A DNA stretch of 64,000 nucleotides from a candidate division WOR-1 bacterium RIFOXYB2_FULL_46_45 (GTDB taxonomy: Bacteria > Margulisbacteria > WOR-1 > XYC2-FULL-46-14). The position numbers were made by a program, and so were the translations under genes. Shown one piece after another: positions 45,013 through 54,484 of this stretch (position 1 is its first letter; each line of letters opens with the position of its first letter). The notes under the pieces were generated by a model that worked only from the letters and a program-made list of their open reading frames with translations, made no database searches and was not told the DNA's origin. Location of the stretch: positions 62,001 through 126,000 of the forward strand of contig MEUE01000003.1 of assembly GCA_001771585.1 (NCBI GenBank), written 5' to 3'.

Positions 45013-46199
45013 GTTTCAAACCTCAGTGCCTCAACAGGATCAAGCCGCGCCGCACGCATCGCCGGATAGACCCCGAAAAAAACACCGACCAAAAGCGCCC
45101 CGAAACAGGCAAGAGCGGCTGCCCCGTAGGCGATCACCGCCTGCAGTTTAAGGTAGGTCATAATTCCCCACGCGGCTCCCGTTCCGATCACAACGCCGAT
45201 CAATGCTCCGCTCATAGTGATCATCACCGATTCGATGACAAACTGCAAAAAGATATCGTTTCGCTTGGCCCCGATCGCTTTTCTGATCCCGATCTCGCGG
45301 GTCCGCTCTGTAACCGAAACCAGCATGATGTTCATAATGCCGATCCCGCCGACCAAAAGCGAAATCGCCGCGATGGCGCTGACAATCCCGGTTAAGGCAT
45401 TTAAAATATTATTGTAAATATCAATAATCCCTTCCTGGGTATGGATATGAAAATCCTTCTTTTTGTGGCGGGCAAGCAAAGTATTTTCAACCTGTTTCAT
45501 CGCCAGCGGAACATCTTTTTCCGATTCAAGGGTCAAAAAGATTTCCCAAATCTTGCTTGTTCCCAAAACCAGGGGCGCAAGGGTGGCGGGAATCAAAACC
45601 ATATCATCCATATCAAAGGTCATCATTGCCCCTTTTTCTTCAAGGACCCCGGTCACAAAAAAGCCGGTCCGGTTAATCTTTATCCTTTCGCCGACCGGCG
45701 AAGCTTCTCCAAAAAGTTTCCGGGAAACGGTTTTCCCGATTACCGCCATCCTTTTTCTTCCCGCCTCATCCGCCCTGGAAAAAAAACGTCCCTCCGCCAC
45801 CTTCTGGTTTATCGCCAGAGGATAATCGGAAGAGACCCCCATAGTAAAAGATGGTTTGTATTCTTTCTTCCCGTATTTTAACTGCCCTTTGCCGATAAAT
45901 TCGGGGACCAGGTAAACAATCGAATCAACCTTGTTGCGCAAGGCAATCGTATCTCCGTAGGTTAAAGTCAATTCCGGCATCGTGGAATCGGATTTTCCTG
46001 GATGAATCGTCAGGCTGTTGGCACCAACTCCCCACCCGCTCACCTGATTTAAAATATAGGACTTGGCCCCTTCCCCCATTGAAACCAATGTTATAACCGA
46101 AGAGACCCCGATAATCACCCCAAGCGTAGTCAAAAAAGAACGGAGTTTATTGGAAAACAGGGATTTTAGCGCCAGTTTGGATGGCTCAAGCAGGTTCAT
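45009..46199 (-). CDS. MacB/FtsX-type ABC permease (first of two)
   Basis: 396-aa paralogue of the next gene with the same layout: N-terminal TM with LTTLGVIIGVSSVITLVSMG, MacB_PCD domain, and FtsX-type end with GGIGIMNIMLVSVTERTREIGIRKAIGAKRNDI. Its periplasmic part differs clearly from its partner, so the pair probably forms an asymmetric membrane dimer. It overlaps the ATPase gene by 4 bases. Confidence 0.92.
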   Translation of the reverse strand: MNLLEPSKLALKSLFSNKLRSFLTTLGVIIGVSSVITLVSMGEGAKSYILNQVSGWGVGANSLTIHPGKSDSTMPELTLTYGDTIALRNKVDSIVYLVPEFIGKGQLKYGKKEYKPSFTMGVSSDYPLAINQKVAEGRFFSRADEAGRKRMAVIGKTVSRKLFGEASPVGERIKINRTGFFVTGVLEEKGAMMTFDMDDMVLIPATLAPLVLGTSKIWEIFLTLESEKDVPLAMKQVENTLLARHKKKDFHIHTQEGIIDIYNNILNALTGIVSAIAAISLLVGGIGIMNIMLVSVTERTREIGIRKAIGAKRNDIFLQFVIESVMITMSGALIGVVIGTGAAWGIMTYLKLQAVIAYGAAALACFGALLVGVFFGVYPAMRAARLDPVEALRFET

Positions 46200-46888
46200 T
46201 TTACCTTTTCGTCTTCGATAATCAAACCGTCTTTCAAGCGCACAATCCTTTTACTGTTTCTCCCTATATCCTGGTCGTGAGTTACCATAATCAGCGTGAT
46301 CCCCTTCTCATTCAATTCTTTAAAAAGATGGATAATCTCCGCTCCGCTTTTTGAATCAAGGTTCCCGGTCGGCTCATCCGCCAGAATAATCGAAGGGTTG
46401 TTGATCAACGCCCGCGCGATCGCGATCCGCTGGCTTTGTCCGCCCGAAAGTTCCGAGGGACGGTGATTGGCACGGTCTTTTAATCCGACCAATTCCAACA
46501 GTTCAAGCGCCCTTCTCCTTCTCTCTTCAAGTGATATGCCGGCATAGATCAGCGGAAGCTCAATGTTTTCAATCGCGTTCAATTTTGGAAGAAGGTTGAA
46601 AGTCTGAAAGACAAATCCAACTTTCTTGTTGCGAATATCAGCCAGCTGGTTGTCGTCCAGTCCGCCGACATCAACCTCGTCCAAAAAAATCTTCCCTTCG
46701 GTCGGACGGTCAAGACAGCCCAAAATATGCATCAGGGTTGATTTGCCGCAGCCGGAGGGGCCCATAATCGAAACAAATTCACCGCGTGAAATATCGACGC
46801 TGACCCCGTTTAAGGCCGCCACCTCCATCTTCCCCATACGGTAGATCTTTTTTACATCTTGGATTCTTACAACATTATTGCCGCTCAA
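46196..46888 (-). CDS. MacB-type ABC transporter ATPase
   Basis: 230-aa ATPase of the LolD/MacB class that powers the two adjacent permeases by mechanotransmission. Walker A MGPSGCGKSTLMHILG, signature LSGGQSQRIAIARALI, Walker B IILADEPTGNLD and the H-loop VTHDQD are intact. Type VII ABC exporters move drugs, peptides or lipoproteins; which one cannot be read here. It overlaps the adaptor gene by 14 bases. Confidence 0.93.
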   Translation of the reverse strand: MSGNNVVRIQDVKKIYRMGKMEVAALNGVSVDISRGEFVSIMGPSGCGKSTLMHILGCLDRPTEGKIFLDEVDVGGLDDNQLADIRNKKVGFVFQTFNLLPKLNAIENIELPLIYAGISLEERRRRALELLELVGLKDRANHRPSELSGGQSQRIAIARALINNPSIILADEPTGNLDSKSGAEIIHLFKELNEKGITLIMVTHDQDIGRNSKRIVRLKDGLIIEDEKVK

Positions 46889-47759
46889 TTTTAATCCTCG
46901 CTTTATCTTTCAACTTGGAAAGATTGGAAATCGCGACCGTATCACCACCGGAAAGCCCGGACAAGGCCTCAACGCTTGAAAAAGAGCGGATCCCTATTTC
47001 AAATTTGGTTTCATAAACCCGATTCCCTTTGAGGCGATAAACAATTGAAGCGTCGTCTTTGGTGGCGATCGCTTCACGCGGGACCAAAAGAACCCCCTCT
47101 TTTTGTTTTGTAATTATATCGGCATTGACCGACATGTTGACCTTGAGATCGGAATGGTCACCTAAAAATTTTATTTTACAAGGAAAAACATAGGATTCTT
47201 CGTCAATTTTTATCCTTCCGCCGACTTTGCGCAGTTCGGCTAAGGGGGCAATCCAGGTTACCTCTCCCGAAAAAATCTTGTCGGGATAGACGTCCGAAGA
47301 TACTTTTACCTGATCGCCCAACTTTACATCCGCGATATCGATCTCGTCGATCTGCGCGTCAACCCATGAATTTTTATAGTTTACGATTGTAACAATATTT
47401 GATCCAGGAACAACCGTCTCCCCTTCGTCGTAATTTACTTTCGCGACCACACCATTGGCCGGAGCTACAATCCGCGTCGTGTCGTCGTATTCCGCCAGGG
47501 TTGCGCCCTTTTGAACCATGTCCCCCTCTTCAACGTTCCAAAAAGCGATGCGCCCGCCAACCCTGCTCCCCAGTTCATAGACCGGAGCATCAATCACTCC
47601 GCTGGCGGAGACGACCGCTTCGATTTGGCCGGGGGTAATTTGCGCGGCTTTTATCGTCACCACATCCTTGTTCCACCACTTGATGCCGATGTAAACGGCA
47701 AGGATAATAACCGCTATAATTAATACCGAAAACCATTTACCGTCCCTTACTTTTTTCAC
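46875..47759 (-). CDS. MacA/HlyD-type periplasmic adaptor without long hairpin
   Basis: 294-aa membrane-fusion protein. One N-terminal membrane anchor (residues about 8-26) is followed by the first lipoyl half (GGRIAFWNVEEGDMVQKGATLAEYDD). The second half (IVAPANGVVAKVNYDEGETV) comes directly after, so the coiled-coil hairpin that normally spans the periplasm to TolC is missing. Beta-barrel and membrane-proximal domains follow. It may reach the outer-membrane factor through a longer TolC tunnel or another partner. It abuts the tolC-like gene. Confidence 0.9.
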   Translation of the reverse strand: MKKVRDGKWFSVLIIAVIILAVYIGIKWWNKDVVTIKAAQITPGQIEAVVSASGVIDAPVYELGSRVGGRIAFWNVEEGDMVQKGATLAEYDDTTRIVAPANGVVAKVNYDEGETVVPGSNIVTIVNYKNSWVDAQIDEIDIADVKLGDQVKVSSDVYPDKIFSGEVTWIAPLAELRKVGGRIKIDEESYVFPCKIKFLGDHSDLKVNMSVNADIITKQKEGVLLVPREAIATKDDASIVYRLKGNRVYETKFEIGIRSFSSVEALSGLSGGDTVAISNLSKLKDKARIKIERQ

Positions 47760-49063
47760 TACGACACCTCCTTGCCGATAATCTTGTTGAGTTTGGCTTT
47801 CGCGGTAAAAATATCGTAAACCGCCTTAATATGATTGATTTTTGCCTGGGTCAAGCCGACCTGAGCGTCGATGACATCCAAATTTGTCGCAAAGCCGGAA
47901 TAATAGCGGCGTTCGGAAACCTTCCGGTTTTCTTCCGCAAACTCAACCGCCTTTTTTACCGAATCGAGGCTTTCAAGCGCGTTTTTTAAATCAAGATAAG
48001 CGGTTCGGACTTCAAGCGCCACGTTGTTTTTAACCTGGGACTCACTAACTTTCTGGCTGTCGTACGTTTCGTTCGCTTCACGGACTTTGTTTAAGACCTG
48101 GAAGCCGTCAAAAATAGTCCACGAGGCCGCTCCGGCCACCGTCCAGGAATTCGTATCGGATTCATAGGCGGGATATTTGATTACGCTGTTTCCCATCTGC
48201 CCGGAAAGAAAAATGCTTGGAAGGTATCCGGTACGGGCGACCGAAACGTTTTCCGCCGCAATATCTTTATTCAATAAAAACTGCCTCCACTCCGGCTTGT
48301 TGTCAAACGCGATCTTTAAAAGCAAATGGTAATCCGGCAAAGCAACCGGTATAATTATTCCCTCCGCCGAAAACTCCGCCGCCGTTTCAAGCGGCCGTCC
48401 CAGAGTATTGTTAAAGGAACTCTTGGAAAGCTCCAGGGTATTGCGCGCTTTGGTCAATTCGACGTCCGCATTCATTAGACGCACCTCGGTGCGCAAAAGA
48501 TCCGCCCGGGAAGCGGAACCGGAATCGTACATTCTTTTTACCTGCGCAAGGTGCGTTTTGGCCATCTCAAGCGATTCTTTCGACAAATCAACATATCTTT
48601 CGGCCGCGATCACACCGGCATAGGCAACCGTGGTATTGTATGTGGTCTCAAGTTTAATTTTGCGGTAATCCTGCTCGGCCAGTTCAACCCCCTTTTGGGC
48701 AATCTGGTAGCCGGGGAAAAGAGCCGGGACAAAGACCGGCTGGTTTAATGAGGCGCTCCATTTCCTGCTTTGAGCCTGGGCCTCGGTGCCAAAAGTTAAA
48801 ATCTGGGTCGCGCCTCCGCTTGAAATCTGAACCGAACTCGGCTGCGAATACGATCTGCCGTAACTGCCGTCCAGTTTTATGGCCGGAAGAAATGCTCCCA
48901 CCGCCTGGCTGAATTTCGCTTTCGCCGCTTCCAGCTTCTTTTCGGTTGAGAGAACCATCTGGTTGTTTTTGAGGGCGTAATCGACGCTCTCCCGCAAAGT
49001 CATGGCGTAAGAGAGGGATGTGAAAAGCAGGAGAATAAAAAGTGAAGATCCAATCTTTCGCAT
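47759..49063 (-). CDS. TolC-family outer-membrane factor
   Basis: 434-aa outer-membrane efflux channel. The signal peptide MRKIGSSLFILLLFTSLSYA is followed by two long alpha-helical coiled repeats of the TolC type (MTLRESVDYALKNNQMV..., then DNKPEWRQFLLNKDIAAENVSVARTGYLPS). It is first in the export operon and direct evidence for an outer membrane. A -10 TAGAAT ends 6 bases before the ATG, with no ribosome site. Confidence 0.92.
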   Translation of the reverse strand: MRKIGSSLFILLLFTSLSYAMTLRESVDYALKNNQMVLSTEKKLEAAKAKFSQAVGAFLPAIKLDGSYGRSYSQPSSVQISSGGATQILTFGTEAQAQSRKWSASLNQPVFVPALFPGYQIAQKGVELAEQDYRKIKLETTYNTTVAYAGVIAAERYVDLSKESLEMAKTHLAQVKRMYDSGSASRADLLRTEVRLMNADVELTKARNTLELSKSSFNNTLGRPLETAAEFSAEGIIIPVALPDYHLLLKIAFDNKPEWRQFLLNKDIAAENVSVARTGYLPSIFLSGQMGNSVIKYPAYESDTNSWTVAGAASWTIFDGFQVLNKVREANETYDSQKVSESQVKNNVALEVRTAYLDLKNALESLDSVKKAVEFAEENRKVSERRYYSGFATNLDVIDAQVGLTQAKINHIKAVYDIFTAKAKLNKIIGKEVS

Positions 49064-49094
49064 GAAGATATTCTACTGGATTATGAGTAGTATT

Positions 49095-49688
49095 TCAAGC
49101 CAGGGTACTAAACGAAGAAGCGTCCCATCCAAAGTCCCCTTTTCTTCCCGATTCGGTCTCTTCGCGGATCACTCGCTTGATGTACTCGTGGAAAAGATGC
49201 AGGTTTTCCGGAGTCAACTTGCTTTGCCTGTTTCCGGAAGAGAAAAGGTCCATCACCACAATCCCCTTGTCGGAAACGACCCGGATCGGGATTTCAACAA
49301 CCCCTCCTGAAATGGTGTAGACCCTAAGATCCGGCTTGTAGCGATCGGCCATCCCAATGATAAACATATATTTCATCCGCTTTTGAGAGGTGGCCTTAAT
49401 ATCCTGATCTGATGGATAGGCAATCCCCCCCGGATGGGTATGATAAACACCGGCCAGTTCAAGATTGTGTTTTTCAAAAAAAGTATAGGCGCGGCCAAAA
49501 TCGTCTTCCCACAAAGAAAACTCGTCGCGGCCACCGACCTTCTTGTTGGGAACCGGAAGGACCCCGAGGATATTGTTTTCTTTCCCTCCCAAAAATCCTC
49601 CCGCCTCGTACGGAAAACAGGCCTGCGCCTGATGCATAATTATTTCATACTGATGTTCGGTGATTACAAATTCTTGATTGTCTGGCAT
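49095..49688 (-). CDS. JAB1/MPN (JAMM) metallopeptidase-like protein
   Basis: 197-aa protein with the JAMM zinc motif: a glutamate in PYEAGGFLGG and H-x-H-x(8-10)-D in VYHTHPGGIAYPSDQD. Bacterial relatives cleave sulfur-carrier or ubiquitin-like protein tails. No such partner is adjacent. Its 5' end overlaps the dxs 3' end by 25 bases. The last 50 residues, rich in charge, have no recognised function. Confidence 0.86.
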   Translation of the reverse strand: MPDNQEFVITEHQYEIIMHQAQACFPYEAGGFLGGKENNILGVLPVPNKKVGGRDEFSLWEDDFGRAYTFFEKHNLELAGVYHTHPGGIAYPSDQDIKATSQKRMKYMFIIGMADRYKPDLRVYTISGGVVEIPIRVVSDKGIVVMDLFSSGNRQSKLTPENLHLFHEYIKRVIREETESGRKGDFGWDASSFSTLA

Positions 49689-51481
49689 ATTTTTTCGGCG
49701 GATAAACCGTAAAGGTCCAAAATTTCACGGCGGGCGCCGTGTTCTATAAATTGATCCGGCAAACCGATCCGCTTAACCGGAATTTTTATCCCTTCGTCTT
49801 CCAAAAGCTCCGCCACCGCCGATCCAAAGCCGCCTTCGATGGTCCCCTCTTCAACCGTTACGATCTGCTTTGCGTTCTTGACCGACTCCAAAATTAATTT
49901 TTTATCGAGCGGCTTTACAAACCGCGCGTTGACCACAAAAGCATCTCCAAACATTTTTGCCGCTTCAATCGCCGGATAGACCATTGAGCCGATCGCGATG
50001 ATACAAACTGAACCGGTTCCGGACGACTTGGCCGCCGAATAACCGCTCCCCCGGGGATAACGGATCGCCACCGGCCCCTTATATTCCGAAGCGGTATGGA
50101 GCATAGACTGGAATTCTTTCTCGTCTTTGGGAGCCATCACCGTCATATTTGGAATTGCCCTCAAATAGGCCATATCAAAAGCTCCGTTGTGGGTCGCCCC
50201 ATCCTCCCCGACAATCCCCGCCCGATCGATCGCGAAGACCACCGGCAGGTTCTGCAGGCAGACATCATGGATGATCTGGTCGTAGGCCCTCTGCAAAAAA
50301 GTGGAATAAATCGCGACATAAGGGCGAAAGCCCCCTTTCGCCAAACCGGCCGCGAAAGTGACAGCGTGTTCCTCCGCAATCCCAACATCAAAAAAACGCT
50401 CCGGAAATTTTTGCGCGAATTCAACCAGGCCGGTCCCATCGGTCATGGCCGCCGTGATCGCGACTACTTTCGGATTCTGTTCCGCCAGCTCCAGCATCGT
50501 CTTTCCAAAAATCTCGGTATAGGTTGGTCCGGTCCCGTTGGTCTTTGACTTGCCGTTCTCGATATAATAAGGGGGAGCGCCGTGGAACCGGGTCGGATCA
50601 TCCTCCGCGTGCGAATACCCCTTCCCTTTTTTGGTCAAAACATGAATCAGGATCGGCCCCTCGATATCTTTGGCGTGGTGGAGGGTACTCATCAAAAGCG
50701 GGATGTTGTGTCCGTTAATCGGACCGAAATATTTAAAACCGAGCTCCTCAAAAATCACATCGACTTTAAAGTTCAGCACGATCTGACGGGTACGATCCTT
50801 TAATTTTTTGGCGCTTTCAAAAAGCGAAGTCCCGATGCGGGGAAAGTGCCTTATCAGCTTTTCAATCCGCCCCACGATATCAACGTAAAAATTGGAGGTC
50901 CTGACCGCGGTCAAATAATTCGAAAAAGCGCCGACGCTCTTTGAGATCGCCATCTCGTTGTCGTTTAGGATCACAATCAGGTTGGTCTTAAGCCCCCCCG
51001 CATTATTCATCCCCTCAAAAGCCAATCCTCCCGAAAGAGAGGCATCGCCAATCACTGCGATGACCGAATGTTTTTCGCCGTTTAAATCCCGCGCCTTCAC
51101 CAGCCCGAGCGCCTGAGAAATCGAAGCGCTGGCGTGACCGACGGTGAAAGGATCGTGAGGGCTTTCGGCGGCATTGGGAAAACCACTAATGCCGCCGTGC
51201 TGTCTTAAAGTGTTGAAACGGTCCAGCCGCCCGGTCAATAATTTATGGGCGTAGGATTGGTGGCCGACATCCCAAATAATTTTATCAACCGGCGAATCAA
51301 AAGTGGCATGGAGCGCGACTGCCAGTTCAACCGCCCCTAAACTGGAAGCGAGATGGCCGCCGCTTTTGGAGGTTATACTGATGATTTTTTTTCTGACCTC
51401 GTCGGCAATCTGATCCAGCTGTTTGGAGGAAAGTTCCTTAAGCGTCTCCGGGAGTTTAATTTTATCAAGAAGAGCTGTCAT
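49664..51481 (-). CDS. dxs: 1-deoxy-D-xylulose-5-phosphate synthase
   Basis: Thiamine-diphosphate enzyme that starts the MEP isoprenoid pathway from pyruvate and glyceraldehyde 3-phosphate. It shows SSLGAVELAVALHATFD, DVGHQSYAHKLLTGR, the cofactor motif GDASLSGGLAFEGMNNAG, and the pyrimidine/transketolase C-terminal half with DVGIAEEHAVTFAAGLA and PRGSGY. At 605 aa it is full length. It is clustered with a polyprenyl synthase gene, which uses the pathway products. Confidence 0.96.
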   Translation of the reverse strand: MTALLDKIKLPETLKELSSKQLDQIADEVRKKIISITSKSGGHLASSLGAVELAVALHATFDSPVDKIIWDVGHQSYAHKLLTGRLDRFNTLRQHGGISGFPNAAESPHDPFTVGHASASISQALGLVKARDLNGEKHSVIAVIGDASLSGGLAFEGMNNAGGLKTNLIVILNDNEMAISKSVGAFSNYLTAVRTSNFYVDIVGRIEKLIRHFPRIGTSLFESAKKLKDRTRQIVLNFKVDVIFEELGFKYFGPINGHNIPLLMSTLHHAKDIEGPILIHVLTKKGKGYSHAEDDPTRFHGAPPYYIENGKSKTNGTGPTYTEIFGKTMLELAEQNPKVVAITAAMTDGTGLVEFAQKFPERFFDVGIAEEHAVTFAAGLAKGGFRPYVAIYSTFLQRAYDQIIHDVCLQNLPVVFAIDRAGIVGEDGATHNGAFDMAYLRAIPNMTVMAPKDEKEFQSMLHTASEYKGPVAIRYPRGSGYSAAKSSGTGSVCIIAIGSMVYPAIEAAKMFGDAFVVNARFVKPLDKKLILESVKNAKQIVTVEEGTIEGGFGSAVAELLEDEGIKIPVKRIGLPDQFIEHGARREILDLYGLSAEKICQTIKNL

Positions 51482-51487
51482 TTTTTA

Positions 51488-51943
51488 TTAATAGGCGATA
51501 AAGTAGGTAAAAATCGCCACAATAATTCCAAGCGTCAGCCCGCCTAAAACTTCGGTCGGAGTATGGCCGATCAATTCTTTGAGTTTTTCTTTTTCACCCG
51601 CTTTTTCAGAGTAAATATCTTCAATAATTTTATTAAGAATCAAGGCCTGCTGTCCGGCGGCAAAGCGAACCCCCATCGCGTCGTACATGACGATGATCGC
51701 AAAAACTACCGCCAGGGCAAAAGAGGGGGAAGCAAACCCTTCAACTATCCCAACCGACAAGGTCATCGCCGAAGCCATCGCCGAATGGGTGGAAGGCATT
51801 CCGGCCGCTTCGCAAAAGTGCCAGAGGTTTAATTCTCCGTCCTTAAAATAATACAGGATAATCTTTAAGGTTTGTGAAAGAAGAAAGGCGACTCCGGCCG
51901 CGACCAGCGGCTCATTGGAAAAAAGGGCGACAAAAAAACTCAT
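51488..51943 (-). CDS. DUF212 / divergent PAP2-family membrane protein
   Basis: 151-aa membrane protein of the divergent PAP2 (DUF212) group. The family blocks GMPSTHSAMASAMTLSVG and MYDAMGVRFAAGQQA and a closing GHTPTEVLGGLTLGI are present, with three to four membrane segments. It may act on lipid or isoprenoid phosphates, which would suit its place between dxs and a polyprenyl synthase, but activity is unproven. It overlaps that synthase gene by 4 bases. Confidence 0.87.
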   Translation of the reverse strand: MSFFVALFSNEPLVAAGVAFLLSQTLKIILYYFKDGELNLWHFCEAAGMPSTHSAMASAMTLSVGIVEGFASPSFALAVVFAIIVMYDAMGVRFAAGQQALILNKIIEDIYSEKAGEKEKLKELIGHTPTEVLGGLTLGIIVAIFTYFIAY

Positions 51944-52752
51944 TTTATCCTCCTAACGGAATATTCAGCCAGCTCTGCCAGCTGTAACGCTTTTTTGCCA
52001 AAAACCTCAAGTTCAGACAGCGCTTTTCGCATATGCCTTCCCGCCAATCTTTTGGCTTCTTCAAGCCCCAGAATCAACGGATAAGTGCTTTTATTGTTGG
52101 AACTGTCGGCGCCGGCCGGTTTTCCCAAAGTTTTGGCATCCGAAACAAAATCCAGTATATCATCTGCGATTTGAAATGCCAATCCCATCTCCTCTCCGTA
52201 GCAGCTTAATGCCAAAACTTCTTTCGGTTTTGCTCCCGATAAAATTGCCGCGATTTTTGCCGACACCTTAATCAAGGCGGCGGTTTTGAGAAGGTGGATA
52301 CGTTTTAATTGCGATAACGAAGGCGACGATATATAACCCAAATCCAGAACCTGCCCTTTAACCACATCAAGCAACGCTTCGGCCAGTTCCGCGACAACTT
52401 GCGGCGGGCAGATTTTAAACGCCAAAGTATTTAAGGCATCTCCGGCCAGAAGGGCGATATCTTCTCCGAATTTTTTGTGGCAGGTTAACACTCCCCTTCT
52501 TAGGTCCGAATTATCCATGCAGGGGAGGTCATCATGAATTAGTGTAAAAGTGTGGATCATCTCAACCGCCGCCGCCGCCGGTAAAATGTCTTTAGCTTTA
52601 CCGTTTAACATCTTAGCGACCAGAAGCATCAAGCCAGGGCGGAATCTTTTTCCTCCGGCAAAGACAGAATAGCGCATCGCGCGCGAGAGAATCAAGTTAT
52701 CTTTTGGGAGATGTTTTTTAAGCTCCCGGTCTATCATTTTAGAGTCGAACAT
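51940..52752 (-). CDS. Polyprenyl (farnesyl/geranylgeranyl) diphosphate synthase
   Basis: Chain-elongating prenyltransferase. The first aspartate-rich motif is in [15 protein letters not shown], and the second is in [27 protein letters not shown] and the helical core fit the IspA type. At 270 aa it is slightly short because the C-terminal end is trimmed. Product length is not clear from sequence; short-chain FPP or GGPP is likely. It overlaps hisF by 14 bases. Confidence 0.9.
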   Translation of the reverse strand: MFDSKMIDRELKKHLPKDNLILSRAMRYSVFAGGKRFRPGLMLLVAKMLNGKAKDILPAAAAVEMIHTFTLIHDDLPCMDNSDLRRGVLTCHKKFGEDIALLAGDALNTLAFKICPPQVVAELAEALLDVVKGQVLDLGYISSPSLSQLKRIHLLKTAALIKVSAKIAAILSGAKPKEVLALSCYGEEMGLAFQIADDILDFVSDAKTLGKPAGADSSNNKSTYPLILGLEEAKRLAGRHMRKALSELEVFGKKALQLAELAEYSVRRIK

Positions 52753-53482
52753 TTACCCCCTTGTTGGCCAGATAATCTTTTATCTGTTTGATCGTCATCT
52801 GTTTGTAGTGCAGCAAAGAGGCCAGAATCGCGGCTTGCGCCCGCCCGGCGGTCAAAGCTTCATATATATGTTCCAGTGTCCCCGCCCCCCCCGACGCGAT
52901 CACCGGGACATTTACCGCTTTGGCGATTGCTAAAGTCAGCTCGATGTCGTAGCCGATCTGTGTCCCGTCGCGATCCATTGAGGTCAATAGAATCTCTCCG
53001 GCGCCAAGCTCCGCCACCCGCTTAGCCCACTCAATCGCGTTTAATTCGGTCGGATTCCGGCCGCCGTGGGTAAAAACCTGTTTCGCTTTCGCGTCGATAG
53101 CGACAACAATGCATTGCGATCCGAATTTTTCTGCCGCTTCTTTTATAAAGTTAGGATTCTTAATCGCGGCGGTATTGATTGATACCTTATCGGCACCCGC
53201 TTTTAAAATTTCACGGATCGTTTCAATATCATTTATCCCTCCGCCGACGGTAAAGGGGATATGAACCCTTTCGGCGGTCTTGGCGACGACATCGAGCATG
53301 ATGTAGCGTTTTTCATGCGAAGCGGTGATATCGAGAAAAACCAGCTCATCGGCCCCCTCTTTGGAATAAAATTCGGCTAGCTCCACCGGATCGCCGGCAT
53401 CTTTCAAGTCCAGGAATTTTGTCCCCTTAACTACCCGCCCTTCGGCGACATCGAGGCAGGGAATGATTCGTTTGGCTAGCAT
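52739..53482 (-). CDS. hisF: Imidazole glycerol phosphate synthase subunit HisF
   Basis: Cyclase subunit that joins ammonia from HisH to PRFAR in histidine synthesis. The (beta-alpha)8 barrel has [40 protein letters not shown], and VIASGGAG. Length 247 aa is standard. No hisH or other his genes lie in the window, and it sits in a tight unrelated run with ogt and the polyprenyl synthase. Confidence 0.95.
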   Translation of the reverse strand: MLAKRIIPCLDVAEGRVVKGTKFLDLKDAGDPVELAEFYSKEGADELVFLDITASHEKRYIMLDVVAKTAERVHIPFTVGGGINDIETIREILKAGADKVSINTAAIKNPNFIKEAAEKFGSQCIVVAIDAKAKQVFTHGGRNPTELNAIEWAKRVAELGAGEILLTSMDRDGTQIGYDIELTLAIAKAVNVPVIASGGAGTLEHIYEALTAGRAQAAILASLLHYKQMTIKQIKDYLANKGVNVRL

Positions 53483-53775
53483 ATTTTTTCCTTATTCACA
53501 TAAGTACGGGCAGAACAGTGTTCTGCCCCTTCCCTTTTTAACAATTCTACCTTTTTTCCGGCCCCCGATGCAAATCCGCCGATCGATCCATCTTTCCTAA
53601 TCACCCGATGGCAGGGGACAATTGGCGCATAGGGATTTTTATTGAGGGCATTTCCAACCGCCCTAACGGACTTGGGACGCCCGATTTGCTTCGCCACCCA
53701 TTCGTAACTGCGGACTTCACCCTTGGGAATCTTTTTGACTGCTTTATATACTTTTTCTTCGAATTTAGTTGGCAT
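53476..53775 (-). CDS. Methylated-DNA-cysteine S-methyltransferase (short, Ogt-type)
   Basis: Suicide repair protein that takes alkyl groups from O6-alkylguanine. The catalytic [25 protein letters not shown] is intact, and a winged-helix part [18 protein letters not shown] precedes it. I start at [10 protein letters not shown] (53775), which gives 99 aa, the C-terminal active domain only; the longer frame runs into the neighbouring PHP gene. The last 16 codons ([10 protein letters not shown]...) come from a palindromic repeat, so the natural end has been replaced. Confidence 0.85.
   Translation of the reverse strand: MPTKFEEKVYKAVKKIPKGEVRSYEWVAKQIGRPKSVRAVGNALNKNPYAPIVPCHRVIRKDGSIGGFASGAGKKVELLKREGAEHCSARTYVNKEKIC
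53502..53528. repeat. Palindromic repeat at the ogt 3' end
   Basis: On the plus strand AAGTAC then GGGCAGAACA, G, TGTTCTGCCC; on the minus strand the palindrome is followed by GTACTT, as in rdgB. Ten-base arms match perfectly. It encodes the last residues of the methyltransferase. Confidence 0.8.
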
Positions 53776-54484
53776 TTCTCTTAAGAAGATACTTATCAAT
53801 CTTCTCAACCGAAGTATTAACCACATGCTCTTCGGATAGCTCAGCTTCTTCAATTAATTTTAGCGCCGAGCGGAAATCACCGAGCATAGGAGAGATGTGA
53901 GAATCGGTTCCGAGAACAACCATCCAATCCTGCCTTTTTACCTCTTTGGCAATCCTTATACAACGCTCATAGGAACCGGGACGGGAAAACTGGGAGCTGT
54001 TGTTTATCTCAAGAACCACTTTGTTTTCTTTGGCGATCGCAACGATCCGTTCCGGATCCAAGGGATGGGTCGGAGATCCCGGATGGGCAATCACATTGAT
54101 TCGGGGATATTTTTTTAGCGCCTTCCCCATCACATCGGTATTCTTTTCTTCTCCCTGATCTTCATATCCGCAGCGGATATGCATACCGACCATTAAAATA
54201 TCCATTATTTTAGTTTCGTTTTTTTGCAAATCTATGTCGCCATCGGCATTTATGATGTTCGCCTCGCACCCCCGCAAAATTTTGATTCCGTCAATCTCGC
54301 GCGGGATCATTCGCATATTAGAAAAGTGGTAATAATGGGGAGCGCCGGGCATTGAGGGACCGTGATCGGTAATTGCCAACATCTCAAGACCAATTTTTTT
54401 GGCCCGGGCTACATATTCCTCCAGAGTGGAATAAGCATGTCCGGATGAAACCGTGTGGACGTGGAGATCAGCCGCTAATTTCAT
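53765..54484 (-). CDS. PHP-domain phosphoesterase (YcdX type)
   Basis: 239-aa metal-dependent phosphatase-like protein. The PHP motifs are [47 protein letters not shown] and [14 protein letters not shown]. coli YcdX relatives bind three zinc ions; the natural substrate is uncertain. It overlaps yebC by 17 bases upstream and ogt by 11 bases downstream. Confidence 0.88.
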   Translation of the reverse strand: MKLAADLHVHTVSSGHAYSTLEEYVARAKKIGLEMLAITDHGPSMPGAPHYYHFSNMRMIPREIDGIKILRGCEANIINADGDIDLQKNETKIMDILMVGMHIRCGYEDQGEEKNTDVMGKALKKYPRINVIAHPGSPTHPLDPERIVAIAKENKVVLEINNSSQFSRPGSYERCIRIAKEVKRQDWMVVLGTDSHISPMLGDFRSALKLIEEAELSEEHVVNTSVEKIDKYLLKRNAN

